Assembly: GCA_007922225.1 (NCBI GenBank)
Contig: ML679961.1
Coordinates: 60,639,430-60,703,429 of the forward strand
Origin: Emydura subglobosa
Taxonomy: Eukaryota > Chordata > Testudines > Chelidae
DNA: 64,000 bases
Direction: 5' to 3'
In this document: positions 24,896 to 51,753 of the stretch, piece by piece
Numbering within the stretch: the stretch's first letter is position 1
Layout of the letters: each line of letters begins with the position of its first letter
The notes under the pieces: model-generated
What the model was told of the DNA's origin: nothing
What the model saw: only the letters and a program-made list of their open reading frames with translations
Databases searched by the model: none
Translations under genes and position numbers: made by a program

Positions 24896-25368
24896 TAGGG
24901 TGATAGCAGATATCAAATGTGAAAAATTGGGACGGGGTGAGGAATACTATTTGGGTTCTGGGATGTGGGTGGACCCAAGCCCACCCATGCCTAAAGCCCT
25001 TCCCCCAGCCTAAGGGGAGGAACTACTGGGCCTAGGACTTAACTAATTTAGAGGAGCAAAAAATGAGAAAACAGGACCAGGTGTGAAAATCAAAGGGCTA
25101 AATGGAGGGAACCCGAAGGGGACACTGAGCAGAGAACCCCAGACAGCACCCACTGCTCCTCAAAAGTAGCTGAACAGTCAGCCAGCGTGGCCCAGATGAA
25201 TTCTGTCTGGCTACGTGATTGGACAGAGGAATGGAAATAGGCTTCACAGTCGCAGAACACCTCCTCAGCCAGCATCCTCTCCTTGTGTGTGTGTGGGAAG
25301 GCACCTATATAAGAAAAAGCTCCGAATATTGGGCTGTCCCTATAAAATTGGGACATCTGGTCAGCCTA
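24896..25368. mobile_element. TA-flanked MITE with inverted ends (mariner-like)
   Basis: The left end is TAGGGTGATAGCAGATATC and the right end, inverted, is ATCTGGTCAGCCTA. Just inside, AAATTGGGAC on the left recurs at AAAATTGGGACATC on the right. The TA at each end suits a Tc1/mariner-type target. No transposase. A related consensus is frequent in turtle DNA (from memory). Confidence 0.65.
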
Positions 25369-25569
25369 ATCTAGTAGCATCTTTATAGGCTAGCAGACTG
25401 CAGCATCCAAACTTTTTTTTAGAAAGGAAAGGATCAATACTGCAGTATGATCTCACATTGGATCACTCCTCACATCATCCACTGATAGAGTTGTGACTTA
25501 GGTAGATTACTAAGCAACTGCTCTGAAGGAAGTAATACTGATGATTTTCTATATTATTTTTTATCTTGT

Positions 25570-25574
<5 letters not shown>

Positions 25575-25605
<31 letters not shown>
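25575..25605. repeat. A31 homopolymer
   Basis: Thirty-one consecutive A. No matching retrogene precedes it on the plus strand, so the source is unclear. Assembly length may be unreliable here. Confidence 0.95.
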
Positions 25606-25607
<2 letters not shown>

Positions 25608-27600
25608 CTCCCAGAGGAATGTTATTGCCATAAGATGTGTCAGCTCAAAGATTACCAGATAAACAGGACACACTGTGGAAACAGCCGTAAGGCAAACACA
25701 GTTCATAAATACAAGCCTTGTACTTTGGACAAACAAATCCAGATTTGGGACCCTGAAAAGGGGATAATTCGCTTCCAGTTAAATTTTGCCTTCCACTTCT
25801 GAAGCAGAGAAAAGGAATAAGACGACATTCAGAGCATTTGTTGGGTTTTTACTGTGATTATAGTATCTCTCTTAGAATTACATCACATAAATGTAAAGAA
25901 TAGTTTCCTTAGTGGAAGTCTTCTTTGAATAATACAGGAATTTTGACTATATGAGGGTACCCTGGGTGAGGTAAGCAAGGGGGGGTTCATCAATCCCATA
26001 ATTGGCAGAATTTGGGAATACAATGAAGGCAGCAGCCTTAAGGAGAAAGAAGGCTTTTTCAGCAAACCGGTTGCTGAATCAGGATCAATGCTGACAGGGT
26101 CTGAAGGGAGACATGTAAAATTCTCATTTGTAAGGCAGTCTATTTGATATATCAGACTTGGAAGGTGTGTACAGAAACAGGAAAATCCTTAAGAGTAGGG
26201 AGAAATGAGAAAAGCCCAGGGTTAAAAAAAAAAGTAGAAGTCAATCAGTAACGTATATAAAACTAACTTCTTACATAGAAATGCCCATGTGAGACAGGCT
26301 TCCATGTCCATTTAAAAACTGATACTGTGAGTATTGCAACTCAGTAGCAAAGTAAGGAAGACTAGTAGCATTTGTTAAAATCCCTTCCACAAAAATGCTG
26401 TATTGGTGCAATTTTCAGGACCATTAACTGTTTAGCCTCAGCTGCTGTCAGTTTCCCTGCAGGGATATTCTGATGTTTCTCTTACTGGTGGTCAGGACCT
26501 GATGGGGAGGGTGGCATGCTGCCATATTTATTCATTGTTTATATAGGAATAGGGCATTTGATTTGGGTTCTGACCATAAGAATCTGGATTCCCATTCAGC
26601 AAGATCTACTGTACATTAAAGCCAATTTGTGCCCTTTTGGAATTTTCACTCATGTCTGTTCCATGAACCACATGCTGGGTAATAACTTATTTCTCCATGT
26701 TTCTAAAACTAAACTGGCCCTTTATTAAAAGAATTATTTGCAGAGGCACTGTAACTGGAGCTAGCATTCAACTATGTGAACACAGGCTAGCTTCCTGGTG
26801 CCGCCTGCTCTCCTCCAACCTCTTTCCTCCTGCACTCTGAGCTCCTCCCTCCAAGTGCCATGCAGGTTGCTACAGCATCAGTGGAAAATGTAGCTGGATA
26901 TCTGCAAGATACAAAGACAGAATAAATTACCTGCTTTGCTGCCCTTGTTTTTTAAGATCTGTGGCAGTGTTAAATTTGACCAGGTAGGAGAAGGCTTCTA
27001 GGTCTGTGTCTACCTACTCACCCCAAATGTTTTCAGTTTCTTCACTTGTGATTCTCTATTTACAGAATTGTTGTTGTGTTGCACTTACACTCTGGCTTTC
27101 AAATAAAAAATGGTATTCTAAGTTGTTGGGGTTTTTGCAACACTAATAACTGGTTTGGGTGACAAATGGATATTATAGTGAATCCTAAAGATTTTTTTTA
27201 AGCTGAGAATTCTAAAGCCTATTTAGAATAAATGTACCAGGTTCTGGAAACTTTGTACATGCCTGTCCCTTGAACAATGGTCTTTACGATGATTGTTAGG
27301 AATTTCAAATTGTCAGTGTTGCAGGGGCAAGTCCAGCCTTCATTTTTGTGATGGACTATGAAGAATGGATAAATTTGACTGTGCAGTACTGATGGTATGA
27401 AATTCCTAGCAGTTATTTCTCAAGTGTAGTTTAGGATCTGTACATCTTCCCACTGAAGCCACAGTGTTACAACCACAGATAAAATGTGGGACACTTATGG
27501 GCCATAAGACTTTTCCTTCCTCTTAAAAGGTCCCATTTCCCCACTGCAAACCTATGATGCAAGTTGGGATCTCATTTGCCAGGAATTAGGGGCTAGTAGT
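25606..27600. other. Unassigned intergenic sequence
   Basis: About 2 kb with no gene or repeat recognised; weak AT-rich tracts only. Confidence 0.45.
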
Positions 27601-27835
27601 TCTGAAGAGGATGGTCTAGAGCAACTTTTGGGTGTTGCACTGGACTAGGATGCAGGAGATCTACATTCTATTCCTAGCTTCACCACAAGCTTCCTACATG
27701 ACCTTGGATAAGTCATGATCTTTGAGCTTCTATTGCTCATCTGTATCCCAGTTATTCAGCACAGGATTGTTACAAGGGAAATATTTGTTAGTGTTTGGAG
27801 TGTGGTTAGATACTACAGAGATGAACATCATAGAA
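27600..27835 (+). mobile_element. MIR/CORE-type SINE
   Basis: GATCTACATTCTATTCCTAG corresponds to box B, and TACATGACCTTGGATAAGTCA to the conserved core, followed by CTCATCTGTATCCCAG. Order and spacing fit MIR. Confidence 0.65.
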
Positions 27836-27965
27836 AAGCCTATAAATAAAATGGCTTTTCGCTCATTGCCAGCTACTGCTACCTAACCCGCAAGCAATCT
27901 TTAGTGTGACTGGTAAAACAAAAAACAGGTTATACATTTAAAGATTAATAACCTTGTGTTGCAGA

Positions 27966-28159
27966 CAGGGCTGTTTTAAGACCTTCGTAGGCCCTAGGCA
28001 CACTTGCCTTCATAGGCCCCCTGACCGAAATAACTGATTTGATTTTAAGCTATTAATAAATAGTTCTTTAAATAAAAATAAAAAAATTATATATAAAAAA
28101 AAAATTTTCGTAGGCCCTAGGTTCTGTGCCTATTGTGCCTAATGGATAAAATGGCCCTG
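27966..28159. mobile_element. hAT-type MITE, 194 bp, with 8-bp target duplication
   Basis: The ends are CAGGGCTGTTTTAAG and, inverted, ATAAAATGGCCCTG. Perfect 8-mers GTTGCAGA flank it at 27958-27965 and 28160-28167. CGTAGGCCCTAGG occurs as direct copies in both halves. AT-rich centre, non-coding. Confidence 0.92.
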
Positions 28160-28167
28160 GTTGCAGA

Positions 28168-28857
28168 TCCAATTGGCCTCCCACTGCCAGCCATGCACCA
28201 GACTGCTGCAAGGGGAAATCAAAGCCTATTGATCCCTGAGTGTTTTAAGCTTCCCTATGCCTCACCAGGTTGTAGCACAGTTTCCTCTCAGCCTCTCTGA
28301 TACATTTTCTGGGCACCAATTTGGTCTGTTACCCTTTTATGGAAACAGAGCCCCTCAATAAACTTACTAGACACTCAGGTCCAACCCTGATCACCCCAAA
28401 ATACTCCAATAGCTTAAAGACAACCTGCCCCAGAATCCCACCCAAAGGTGTGAGCCTTCTGGGTTACCGTTTAGCTCTCTCAAGAAGCATGTGGTAGGTG
28501 TAGTGTATAACATACAGGCACGTTACTTAGAGTTCTAATATATTATTGCTCTTTAATCACATGAGAATTACAGAGATCTATATGAAAAATAAATAAATCC
28601 TACATTCATTTCCCCTCACTCTAGCTCATCCTTCCCATAAGATACCATCTATGTTCAGGCAGGCAGAGTCCTCTCTCTCAGCCTTTTCTGCTCCTGCAGC
28701 ATCTTCCCTCAACTTACACTTGTGGAATAAGGCTGAAGAGAGGGATCAAACAGAACAACTTCTGCTTCTTATAATCTTCCAGCCCCTCTATCAGATTACC
28801 TCCTGATCTGCCTCCCTGGTGACCAGAAACCCCTACCTGGTGAGTTCATTGTGTCCA
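28168..28857. other. Unassigned sequence, possibly repeat-derived
   Basis: No protein similarity. It contains CAATAAA at about 28356 and a C-rich mixed composition that suggests an old repeat. I cannot place it. Confidence 0.35.
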
Positions 28858-29099
28858 AGAAAAAACAGTTACTAACCTTCTGTAACTTGTTGTTCAAGAT
28901 GTGTTGCTCATGTTGATTCCAAGTAGATGTGTGTGCACCACATGCACAGCTGCTGGAAAGTATTTCCCCTAGTAGTATCTGTAGAGTCAACTCTGATGTC
29001 CCCTGGAGTAGCGCCCTCATGGCGATGTATATAGGGCCCTGCCGACTCCCCCACCTCTTCAGTTCCTTCTTGCCGGCTGACTCCAACAGATGGGTAGGT

Positions 29100-29205
29100 G
29101 GGTGAATCTTGGAATGGACATGAGCAACACATCTCGAACAACAGTTACAGAAGATTAGTAACTGTTTTTTCTTCTTTGAGTGCTCGCTTATGTCAATTCC
29201 CAAAT
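29100..29205. repeat. DIRS internal complementary region
   Basis: Plus-strand CAGTTACAGAAGATTAGTAAC, then TTTCTTCTTTGAGTGCTCGC, is the reverse complement of the two element ends placed head to tail. The region also mirrors 28869-28960. Confidence 0.75.
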
Positions 29206-29246
29206 AGGTGACTCCCAAGCTGGTCCATTGGAGGAGGGGTCAAAGT

Positions 29247-29460
29247 TCAAAGCCCTGTAGATTGTAGTACTGCTCTGTCAAAGGCAGCATCGTCTCTGGC
29301 ATGCTGTGTAATAGCATAGTGTGCAGCGAAGGTGTGAACAGATGACCACGTCGCTGCTCTGCAAATGTCCTGGATAGGGACTTGGGCCTGGAATTCTGCC
29401 AAAGACACAGCCTGAGGGCTTATAGGCACAGGGGAGAGGAGCATGATCCACCCTGTCTGT
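29247..29460 (-). pseudogene. DIRS tyrosine recombinase C-terminal remnant
   Basis: The frame contains IQDICRAATWSSVHTF followed by AAHYAITQ, matching the end of DIRS recombinases, where HY carries the likely catalytic tyrosine. It follows RNase H almost directly; the large front part of the recombinase is absent. The same tail appears independently at 60244-60452. Confidence 0.75.
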
Positions 29461-30103
29461 TTATATAAAATATCGCTGTTGTATTGTCTGTCATGACTGA
29501 TACAAACTTGCCTTCCAAATAGGCTTGGAAAGCCTGACAGGCCAGGTGTACCACTCTCAGTTCCCTTACATTGATTTGGAGTAAGAGTTCTGCATGAGAC
29601 CAAAGACCTTGGGATCTGAGCTCCCCTAGACGAGCTCCCCAGCCCATTGCTGAGGCATCCATCAATAGGCACTGTGAGGGGTGAGGTGTGGAGACAGGTA
29701 CTTCTGCGTATACCCTGCACGGGTTGAGCCACCAATCTAGGGTCTTGATCACCAGGGGTGGGGAAGTGAGACTACTCTGTCTATGTGGTCCCAACCCAGA
29801 TGGTACACTGAGGCTAGCCACGCCTGAAGTGGCCTGAGGTGTAATCTCGCATGCTGAACTACATACGTGCATGCCGCCATGTGCCCCAACAGTTTCAGGC
29901 AATTTTGAGCTGTGGTGGTGGGGTAGCACTTTAAGTCCTCTGTGATGCCACATAGAAACAGGAAACGAGATTCTGGGTGGAATGCGCTGGCCTGAACTGA
30001 GTCTAACACCGCCCCGATGAATTCTATTCTGCTCATTGACCAAGAGATCCAGATTGTTGAAGGTTGATCTTATCAGGTTCACGTCTGCCTCCGCCTGTGC
30101 CAT
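29420..30103 (-). pseudogene. DIRS RT end and RNase H fragment
   Basis: An open stretch of 227 residues with LLMDASAMGWGARLG, then ELRVVHLACQAFQ and TDNTTAIFYINRQGG, the DIRS-type RNase H motifs with Asp and Glu ligands. An overlapping frame at 30036-29749 carries FIGAVLDSVQASAF and LLGHMAACTYVVQHARL, so a frameshift near 29.8 kb splits the ancestral protein. Confidence 0.85.
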
Positions 30104-30121
30104 GGTATGTCCCTTGACTAG

Positions 30122-30541
30122 TCAGTCGTCGAGGTAAGGATAGACTTGTACCTTCCGCTTCTGCAGGAATGCAGTGACTACTGTCATACACTTGAATATG
30201 CGAGGGGCTACAAATAGGCTGAAAGATAGGACTGTGAATTGATAGTGGGTCCGATTGACTACAAATTGGAGGAACCTTGAAAAGATGGCCACATGGAAGT
30301 ATGCATCCTTCAAATCAAGGGTGGCATACCAATTCATGAGATCCAGAGAGGGAATAATGCAAGTCAAAGAGACCATGCAGAATCTCAGCATCTTCATGAA
30401 TTTGTTGAGATTCCGCAGGTCAAGGATAGGCCTGATCCCGCCTTTGGCTTTCAGAATTAGGAAATATTGAGAATAAAATCCCCTGGCCCTTAGCTCCCAA
30501 GGAACTTCCTCCACTGTTCCTATTCTTAGGAGAGCTTGCAC
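30122..30541 (-). pseudogene. DIRS reverse transcriptase fragment with YLDD
   Basis: A 139-residue open stretch with GIRPILDLRNLNKFMK, LDLKDAYFHV (catalytic LKDAYFH box) and the terminal YLDD active-site motif. These are RT motifs of the DIRS/LTR class. A stop codon follows YLDD directly. Confidence 0.88.
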
Positions 30542-30875
30542 CTCTTATATTAGAAGATGCTCATGAGAGGGGTCCCTGAGGAGGGATGGGGAGGGTGGGG
30601 GTCAGGTAGGAGGGAGGGAAGAAAACTGGAGCAAGTAACCCAATGCATACATATGTAGTACCCAGCAGTCTGACATGATCTGGGTCCATGCATGGTAGAG
30701 ATGAGATAGGCAGTCTGAAAATAAAAGGGGTGGTAGATCCGAGTGTATGATTTGTGTATCATCTTCAGGCACACCCTCAAAAATTTTGTTTGGGACCAGA
30801 TGATTGTCTCACAAGTCCAGGTCCTTGACTGGAGGAAGGCTGAGGAGGCATCCACCTGTAATTCTTGCCTCTCTT

Positions 30876-32893
30876 TCAATTACAGTCATGCCGAGGCTGA
30901 TGTTGATAAAGCCAAGGCAGGGATTGCGGTTTGAAATGCCTCCTTTGGGGCACCTGAGTGTGGAGGCCCAGGGACTTTAAGATAGCCTGAGAGGCCTTAA
31001 GGTTGTAGAGTTTAGGATCCATCTGTTTGGAGAACAGAGCTGGTCTCTCAAAGGGGAAGTCTTGGATAGTTTGTTGGACCTCATGAGGGAGGCCCAAGGC
31101 TTGTAGCCAGGAGCTTTTTCACGGATAACATGGTATGGGCTGCCACTTCTGCCACGTCAAGTACTGCCTGGAGTGAGGCCTTTGCCACAGCCTTACCCTA
31201 ATCTACTAGGGCTATGAATTCCATCTTGAAGTCTGGTGGTATTGACTCCGCGAACATGGCCATAGATTCCCAAGTGTTAAAAACATATCTGCTTACGATA
31301 GCTTGCTGACTTGCAATGTGGAGTTGGAACCCCCCGGTAGAGTATAAAAAGGTCAAATTTCTTGGTGTCTTTGGCCTTTGGCGTGGGGCCCTGCTGACCC
31401 TGCCTCTCATGTTCATTAGCTGCTGCCACAACAAGTGATCACGATGGAGGATGAGTGTAAAGGTACTCATGGTCCTTGAAGGCCACAAAATACTTTCTTT
31501 CCACTCTCTTTGGTGTGGGAGGCAGAGGCTGGAGTTTGTCATAGGGACTTTGTGTTGTCATGGTCTTCATTAGTGGCAAGGCAACCCTGGAGGGACCAGC
31601 TACAGCTAAAATGTCAACCATGGGATCTGCGACCTCCTCTATTTAGAGTCCCATGTTCTGTGCCACCCTGTGCAACAGCTCCTGGTGAACCCTGCTGTCG
31701 TCCACAGTAGGCGCCAGCTGCTCCGGGGATGAAGAAGGAGCTCTGATGGAAACCATGCTCTGTTCTTGCCCTTCAGCACTGAAGGGGTCCTGCGATACCA
31801 GTTCCTCATCCTTGGTATCGGAATTGAAGTCCTGCTCAGTGCTGGGGTTGATGCCAGCTTCAGCCCGGGTTCAGTGCTGTGTATGGTGCCATGTATCTGA
31901 TCTCATAAACAAGCGAGAGTGACTGTCCAGAGTGTGACCCCTGTGCCTGGTGAAATGCCCACAGGGTCCAGAATGGTCATTGGGCTAGCATCTGCCATTG
32001 ACGAGGCCAAGGCATGGAGAGGGGTTGTGCCATCTCAACCCTCTGGTGCTATCTGCCTGAATGGTGCTGGCTCCTTCTTGAGCTGTATGACTCCACCTTG
32101 GAGACGGAGATGTACTGCTCACTTCTAAGCAACCAGGGTCATGCAGTGCTGGCGACTGTGGCATCATGGATGGTTTACCCATAGATGGCACTGGGAACTT
32201 TTTTTAACCCAGTGGTCTGGGGTCCTGGTCTTGATCCTGCTTAAGAGGGGGTGTCTGTGCTGTGCCCTCTTTGAGCTCTCTCGCCGCCTCAAAGGTTTCC
32301 AGCATGGAGGGGAGCTGCAATTCTTCTGCAAGGCTTTCCCTGGGCAGGGAGGTCAAGGGCACTGGACTTCACAGACACCTCAAGCAGAGCCACAGTCAAC
32401 GGTGCTGCACCCAAAGGTCCGGGACTGGAGTGGCTCAAGCCTTTACACCCAGATGTTTTCTATGTTGCCGAGCGTCCTGTCCATCTTCTTTTGTTTTTTA
32501 CACAGGACTGGGTATTGAAAGTGGTGCTGTGTCTCCAAGTGCAGCATCCTTCAGTGCCAGTGATGCATGCCAGTGCCGAGCTTCTCTATGCATAGAGTCC
32601 TTCCTTGGCATCACATCCCTCACCGACGCTGATGTGCTCCGCACCAAAGCCAAAGTGCTAGGTTTCAGCTCTGTCGGACTTCGTTCCGAGGGTCTAAGAG
32701 CTGCCTCCATTAGAATAAACTTCAATCTCTGGCTTCTTTCCTCTTGGGTTTTACGGCAGAAACCCCTGCAGATCTTGCAGCAAACCCTCTGAGGGGTTTC
32801 CTCTAGGCACTTCAGATAGGTTGAATGTGGATCATTTCTTGGCATAGGCTTCTTACAGGCCCCACATGGCTTAAAGCCAGGGAATCGAGGCAT
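30876..32893 (-). pseudogene. DIRS gag-like region, decayed
   Basis: Fragments in separate frames: 32893-32498 with a cysteine-rich start (FKPCGACKKPM, CCKICRGFC), 31621-31439 with RVERKYFVAFKDHEYLYTHP, and 31097-30876 with FPFERPALFSKQMD. They recall the first ORF of vertebrate DIRS elements in order and position. Stops and shifts separate them. Confidence 0.6.
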
Positions 32894-33360
32894 GCCCTGG
32901 CCCCAGGGAAAGAGCGGGGGGAACCCAATAAGTGGGATCCTAACTAATCTATGAACTATTACTTCTAACGCTAAAACTTAACTATTTACAAGTACATACG
33001 AAAAAAATCAATGGGGAAGAACTTGCAGAGCAAGAGAAGAGCGATGTTCCAGCAACTATCATAGGCAGTAAAAAGGAACTGAAAAGGTGGGTGGTCAGCA
33101 GAGCTCTGTGTATGGCTCCATGAGGGTGTGACTCCAGGGGGCACCAGAGCCAACTCTATGGATACCAACAGGAAAAAAACCTTCCAGTGACTGTGCGTGT
33201 GGCATGCGCACATCTACATGGAATCAACATGAGCAAGCACTCAAAGAATCTCTGCTATCCAGGCTTTGAGGGTTTTTAGTTGTTGGTGCCTTCTGTAACA
33301 AAAGGGAAGTTTAATTTAAATAAAATAATATTTGCTCAGCAGTCAAGATAAAGAGTCAAA

Positions 33361-33366
33361 TTTATT
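33361..33366 (-). terminator. PTGR2: PTGR2 poly(A) signal AATAAA
   Basis: AATAAA on the minus strand lies 40 bp downstream of the PTGR2 stop codon, giving a very short 3' UTR. Cleavage would fall near 33340. The DIRS element begins only about 90 bp beyond, at 33249. Confidence 0.7.
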
Positions 33367-33406
33367 TTTCCTGTTGGGCCACACTCACATGAAGGGGCAA
33401 AGATTT

Positions 33407-47945
<14,539 letters not shown>

Positions 47946-50387
47946 TACCAGTTTGTCAGGAATTCCACGCTGTATGTCAGTGACCCTGCAAAACAAAAGC
48001 TGTTTGAAATGCAAGTCAGATTTACAGAATTTTCTTACTGAGAAACATTTTGGAGTGAAGTAAGCAATTTACTCAAAATGAATTATTAACTTATTTTTAA
48101 AATTATTGACTTCAATAGGCTAATTATTTCATCCCCAGTTCCTTTAAACATATAAGAGAAGCCTGTACTTAAAGCAGGGATTCCACATATATTAGAAAAA
48201 CTCTCTTTCAGGATAACTGGTTTTTTTTTTACATGGACTGACATTCCATAGAAAACTACTGCTAAAATTAATTCAAATTCCAGTGGCAAAGGGAGTAAAA
48301 AAGGATTATCTGTGAAATTGTGATTCCGTTTAAATTAACGGGAATTTTGTCATCTACTTTGATGGAACCAGGATTTCTCCACACAGTCCAATGGCATCTT
48401 CTAGAAAGGCTTTAGGAGACAACTAACAGTCTCAATCCTGCAAATGCACGTGCAATTTTATATACGTACATAATCCCACTGAACTCAATGACAGGTAGTT
48501 TGGACTCAAAAATCAGAGTTTGGAAATAAGTTTTATAAAATATATATTATCTGTAAAAACAAAGGATTTGTTATATATTTAAATATTCCTCTGCAGTGAT
48601 TGCAACACAAATCCAAACACCACTGCAATAGTATATGAAATCAGGAAATAAAATTGCCAAGGCTGCTTTCCTTTTTACACTTCATTCATTCACCTTGAAC
48701 AATTAAACAGAAGTAAAATTGAAAACCAAATTAAATTTATTAAAAAAAACAACCACCAGAAAACCCTCTATTTTAATAATCTCATATTATTTTATTTAAT
48801 GTCCCTATTTAAAAAATTAAAAACACTGAAATCCCTATTCTAATGTCAGCATGGATTATATCCATGTTAAAGGACGGTAAGCGTACACCCCAACACACAA
48901 ACATATAGCTAAATATAGAGAAATAAGATTAGACAGCTCATTACATTGAATAACCTAAGGTGAAGGGATGTATGTATGTCAGACAGTCAAGTAAAACATA
49001 GATGTGCCAGTGACAGCAATAAATAAAAAATAAGTACATTGCACTAAAGACTGCCATTTAAGATATGTTTTCAGTATGCAATAAGAGATAGCAATATAAG
49101 GCAACTCAAGTATTGTTCTCCATGAAGAGGAGAGAAGAAATATCAGGTCTTCGCTTCAGCAGCACATTTTCTTCTGAGAAGGCTGGGGTAAGGGATGAGG
49201 AAGAGTTTTACACCACTAGAACTGTTTTCCTGAGTTGTTTCCCCCTGCATTTAACAAGTGAGTGAAATGGAGGACTGGAACTTTGTGTTCAACACTGAGT
49301 CTTTGCTACTGAAGATGCCATGGTGATGGACGTGATATAAACCTAATTAGAAAAGAGAAAATTACAATCTCATGGACTTCCCAGACTAAGAATAAAAATG
49401 TTCCTACGACTAACATCTAGATTACCTACTTCATGCTAAATTGAGCTCCATAAATGTTAACCTCCATAAGCACCAAGGACATTAAGAAATAAAACAGGAT
49501 AGGTGACTTCTCTGTCACATTGTTTATTTTCTAATAAGAATAGCTAACCTGACTTAGTGATGATTTTTCTTTGTGGACTCATCTTTTTACTTTGGACTGC
49601 TTGTTCAAGTCTTTATTCTTGAATGTTACAAAATACAAAACTAAAGTAAGTGTGTGTATATGTATTATATATAAATAAATGGGGTGGGAATGAGCATAGC
49701 AGGAATATGCATGTCCCCTCTTCTAAATGGGGTAGGAACGAGCATATGCAGATCCCTCTCCTTTCTGCACCCTCAAAAAGAAAAAAAACCCAAACGCATG
49801 GCCTCCATTTACATTTGGCATATGCATGAGGTGTAATATTTGTGTTTATTTGCAATTACATTTTCAAATGTTATTTATGAAAATAAAGTTAGGTGAAATC
49901 TGGGTTTCTTCTGATATTTCAGTTCCCAAATGGTGCAAAAAGTATGAGATGTGGAATTCTTAAACTCCAGCTTAGTGAGCTTGCTGTTATGGGCCTTCTG
50001 CAGAGTCTCTCCTCTTCAAGCCTTTTTTCTGATCTTTTGTTTCCTCTGTGGGTCACTATTGATCCATCCACTAAAGCGAGTTGGCTGGTCTAAAGATGAA
50101 GAAGGTGGCGGCTGATCTGCCACAACTAAGGTTGTATCTATGAATAATTATATGGCAACTCATTCAGCGTTCCACAACAAAACCAAGTTAGCACATTACA
50201 GTTAATAATAAACACATAAAAATTTGGTAACTTTTGTTTTGGCTGCTAATTTACCAAAGAATATTACAGTTAAAATCTAAGCATTTAGAAGTACAGATAT
50301 TAACATTTAAGAGAAGGTAAATAAATACAATATTCAAATGTCCACAGAGTTTCTTAACTAAATGAGGAAGAACGGTAGGCCCCCTGC

Positions 50388-50505
50388 CCATCCAGTGGCT
50401 GTGGTACTTGGCCTGGAAGTTGGTAGAGCTTAGTTCAATTCCCTGCTCTGCCACAGACTTGTCTTGATGTGGCCCTTTGCACCATTTAATCTCTGCATAG
50501 GATCT
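50388..50505 (+). mobile_element. MIR/tRNA-type SINE
   Basis: CAGTGGCTGTGGTACTTGGC then TAGTTCAATTCCCTGCTCTG are box A and box B, followed by a CTCTGCCACAGACTTG core. Confidence 0.6.
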
Positions 50506-51734
50506 GAAAAGGGGGGGTCTACAGTCAGAGTAAATGCACAGCTCCCATGCAACACAAAATAGTTCACCATGTCACTATTGCATAAACCTTTGTGAAGGAC
50601 TGCAAACGGGAGGATGGGGGTGAACTAAAAAGAAATCAAGGGAGCCACATTTATGCAGATCCAGTGGCATAAACATCCCACGCAACTAGCATGAAAGGAC
50701 TGCCACTATTATAGCCCATAGGCTGAAATAGCAGCAATTAGAGTCTTTGCAGCAGCCCCACTCGACAGCTCTGGGTTTTGGGTATGAAGAATGGATTTCA
50801 CCTCCAAAAATCTCTCTGCACTCCACTCACTTAAAGCCTAAATACACAGGTTTCATGTAGGTGTAATGGATTTCACACACACACATCATGTAGTTATTTT
50901 AGTATGGACCTAAGTGAGAGAGAAAATAAATTTTTGTGTGCACACTTTTGACAATCTTTGTAATTCTGAAGTCACTACTCAATTGTATTAGGATAGTGGA
51001 AAGAGTATTAACAAGGGCCAATGAGTAATTCTTAAATACATACATATTTCTACCCTCCTCAATACCTGCTGTCAATCGTGGCACAAAGTAAGTGCAAACC
51101 TCAAACACCTATTCAGCCTCGTCTGGAAATTCCAGTGTTTTAAGTGAGTGTTGAAGTTATTTAAACATATTCTTACCACCTCAGTATCAATGCATTTTTT
51201 TAAATCACTGATTAACAAACAAAAAAGATTAAAATATAGCAAAACAGCACATTCACAGTAGTGCACAGAAACAGAGAGAGAAGCATCTAAGGGGCAAAAT
51301 TTTAGATTATTTGGGGGACAGGAATGTTGTTAATATCCGAGTTCAGTTTACTGATCTGTGGTTGATAAACTTGTACAGCAATGCCATTTGAAGACCTTCC
51401 TTGATTCAGTGAGTGGGTGGTGAGAAAGAAATGGAGAAGCTGGTGACTGAAGTGTCACTGTATGGCAGCTGTCACAGTAAAAGATAATTATGGAGATGGA
51501 CATTTATTTCTCAGTACAACTGCACTTATTCCAGGCCGCAAGCCAATAAACCTTACACAAGTTAAAAATGTTGGACACATTAATGTTGCAATGTAATGTG
51601 AAGCACCAATATCTTCCAATATTAGAAAGCAAAAGAGACTTGGTAAGAAAAAAATAGGGTTGCACCTTTTAGCACCATTGGATTATGGGAGTCTTTTGGA
51701 GGACTGAAAGGGAAAATAATTTTCTTTACTACCC

Positions 51735-51753
51735 TTTTTTTTTTTTTTTTTTT
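51735..51753. repeat. T19 homopolymer
   Basis: Nineteen consecutive T, possibly the A-tail of an antisense retroposon. Confidence 0.9.

Larger units (their letters stand above)
16986..33249. other. Intergenic region between convergent TMEM62 and PTGR2
   Basis: About 16 kb with no host gene seen. Contents in order: (GT)n; MIR elements with a nested MITE; an LTR-like block at 18.6 kb; unassigned sequence to 21.7 kb; a hAT MITE; a TGTCTACAC MITE; an LTR-like unit; a TA-flanked MITE; poly(A); a MIR; a hAT MITE; unassigned sequence at 28.2-28.85 kb; and the DIRS element. Confidence 0.7.
28858..33249 (-). mobile_element. DIRS-type retrotransposon, internally deleted
   Basis: Read on the minus strand the order is terminal repeat, gag-like region (about 32893-30876), reverse transcriptase (30541-30122), RNase H (30103-29420), recombinase C-terminus (about 29460-29247), internal complementary region (about 29205-29100) and terminal repeat (28858-28965). 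The termini are inverted: GCTCATGTTGATTCCAAGTA at 28907 matches the reverse complement of the region at 33212-33231. The internal region reads, on the minus strand, GAGCACTCAAAGAAGAAAAA then ACAGTTACTAATC. That equals the right end (GCAAGCACTCAAAGAA) joined to the left end (AAAAAACAGTTACTAAC), the hallmark of DIRS circular replication. Most of the tyrosine recombinase is missing and frames are broken, so it cannot move by itself. No target duplication is expected for DIRS. Confidence 0.9.

Noticed and set aside
25566..25802. A 78-codon frame beginning with a lysine run
   Set aside because: The lysines come from the A31 homopolymer; the rest shows no similarity.
29420..30103. A 227-codon frame that could be read as a novel host protein
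   Set aside because: RNase H motifs and position inside the inverted termini identify DIRS retrotransposon sequence; frames are broken.
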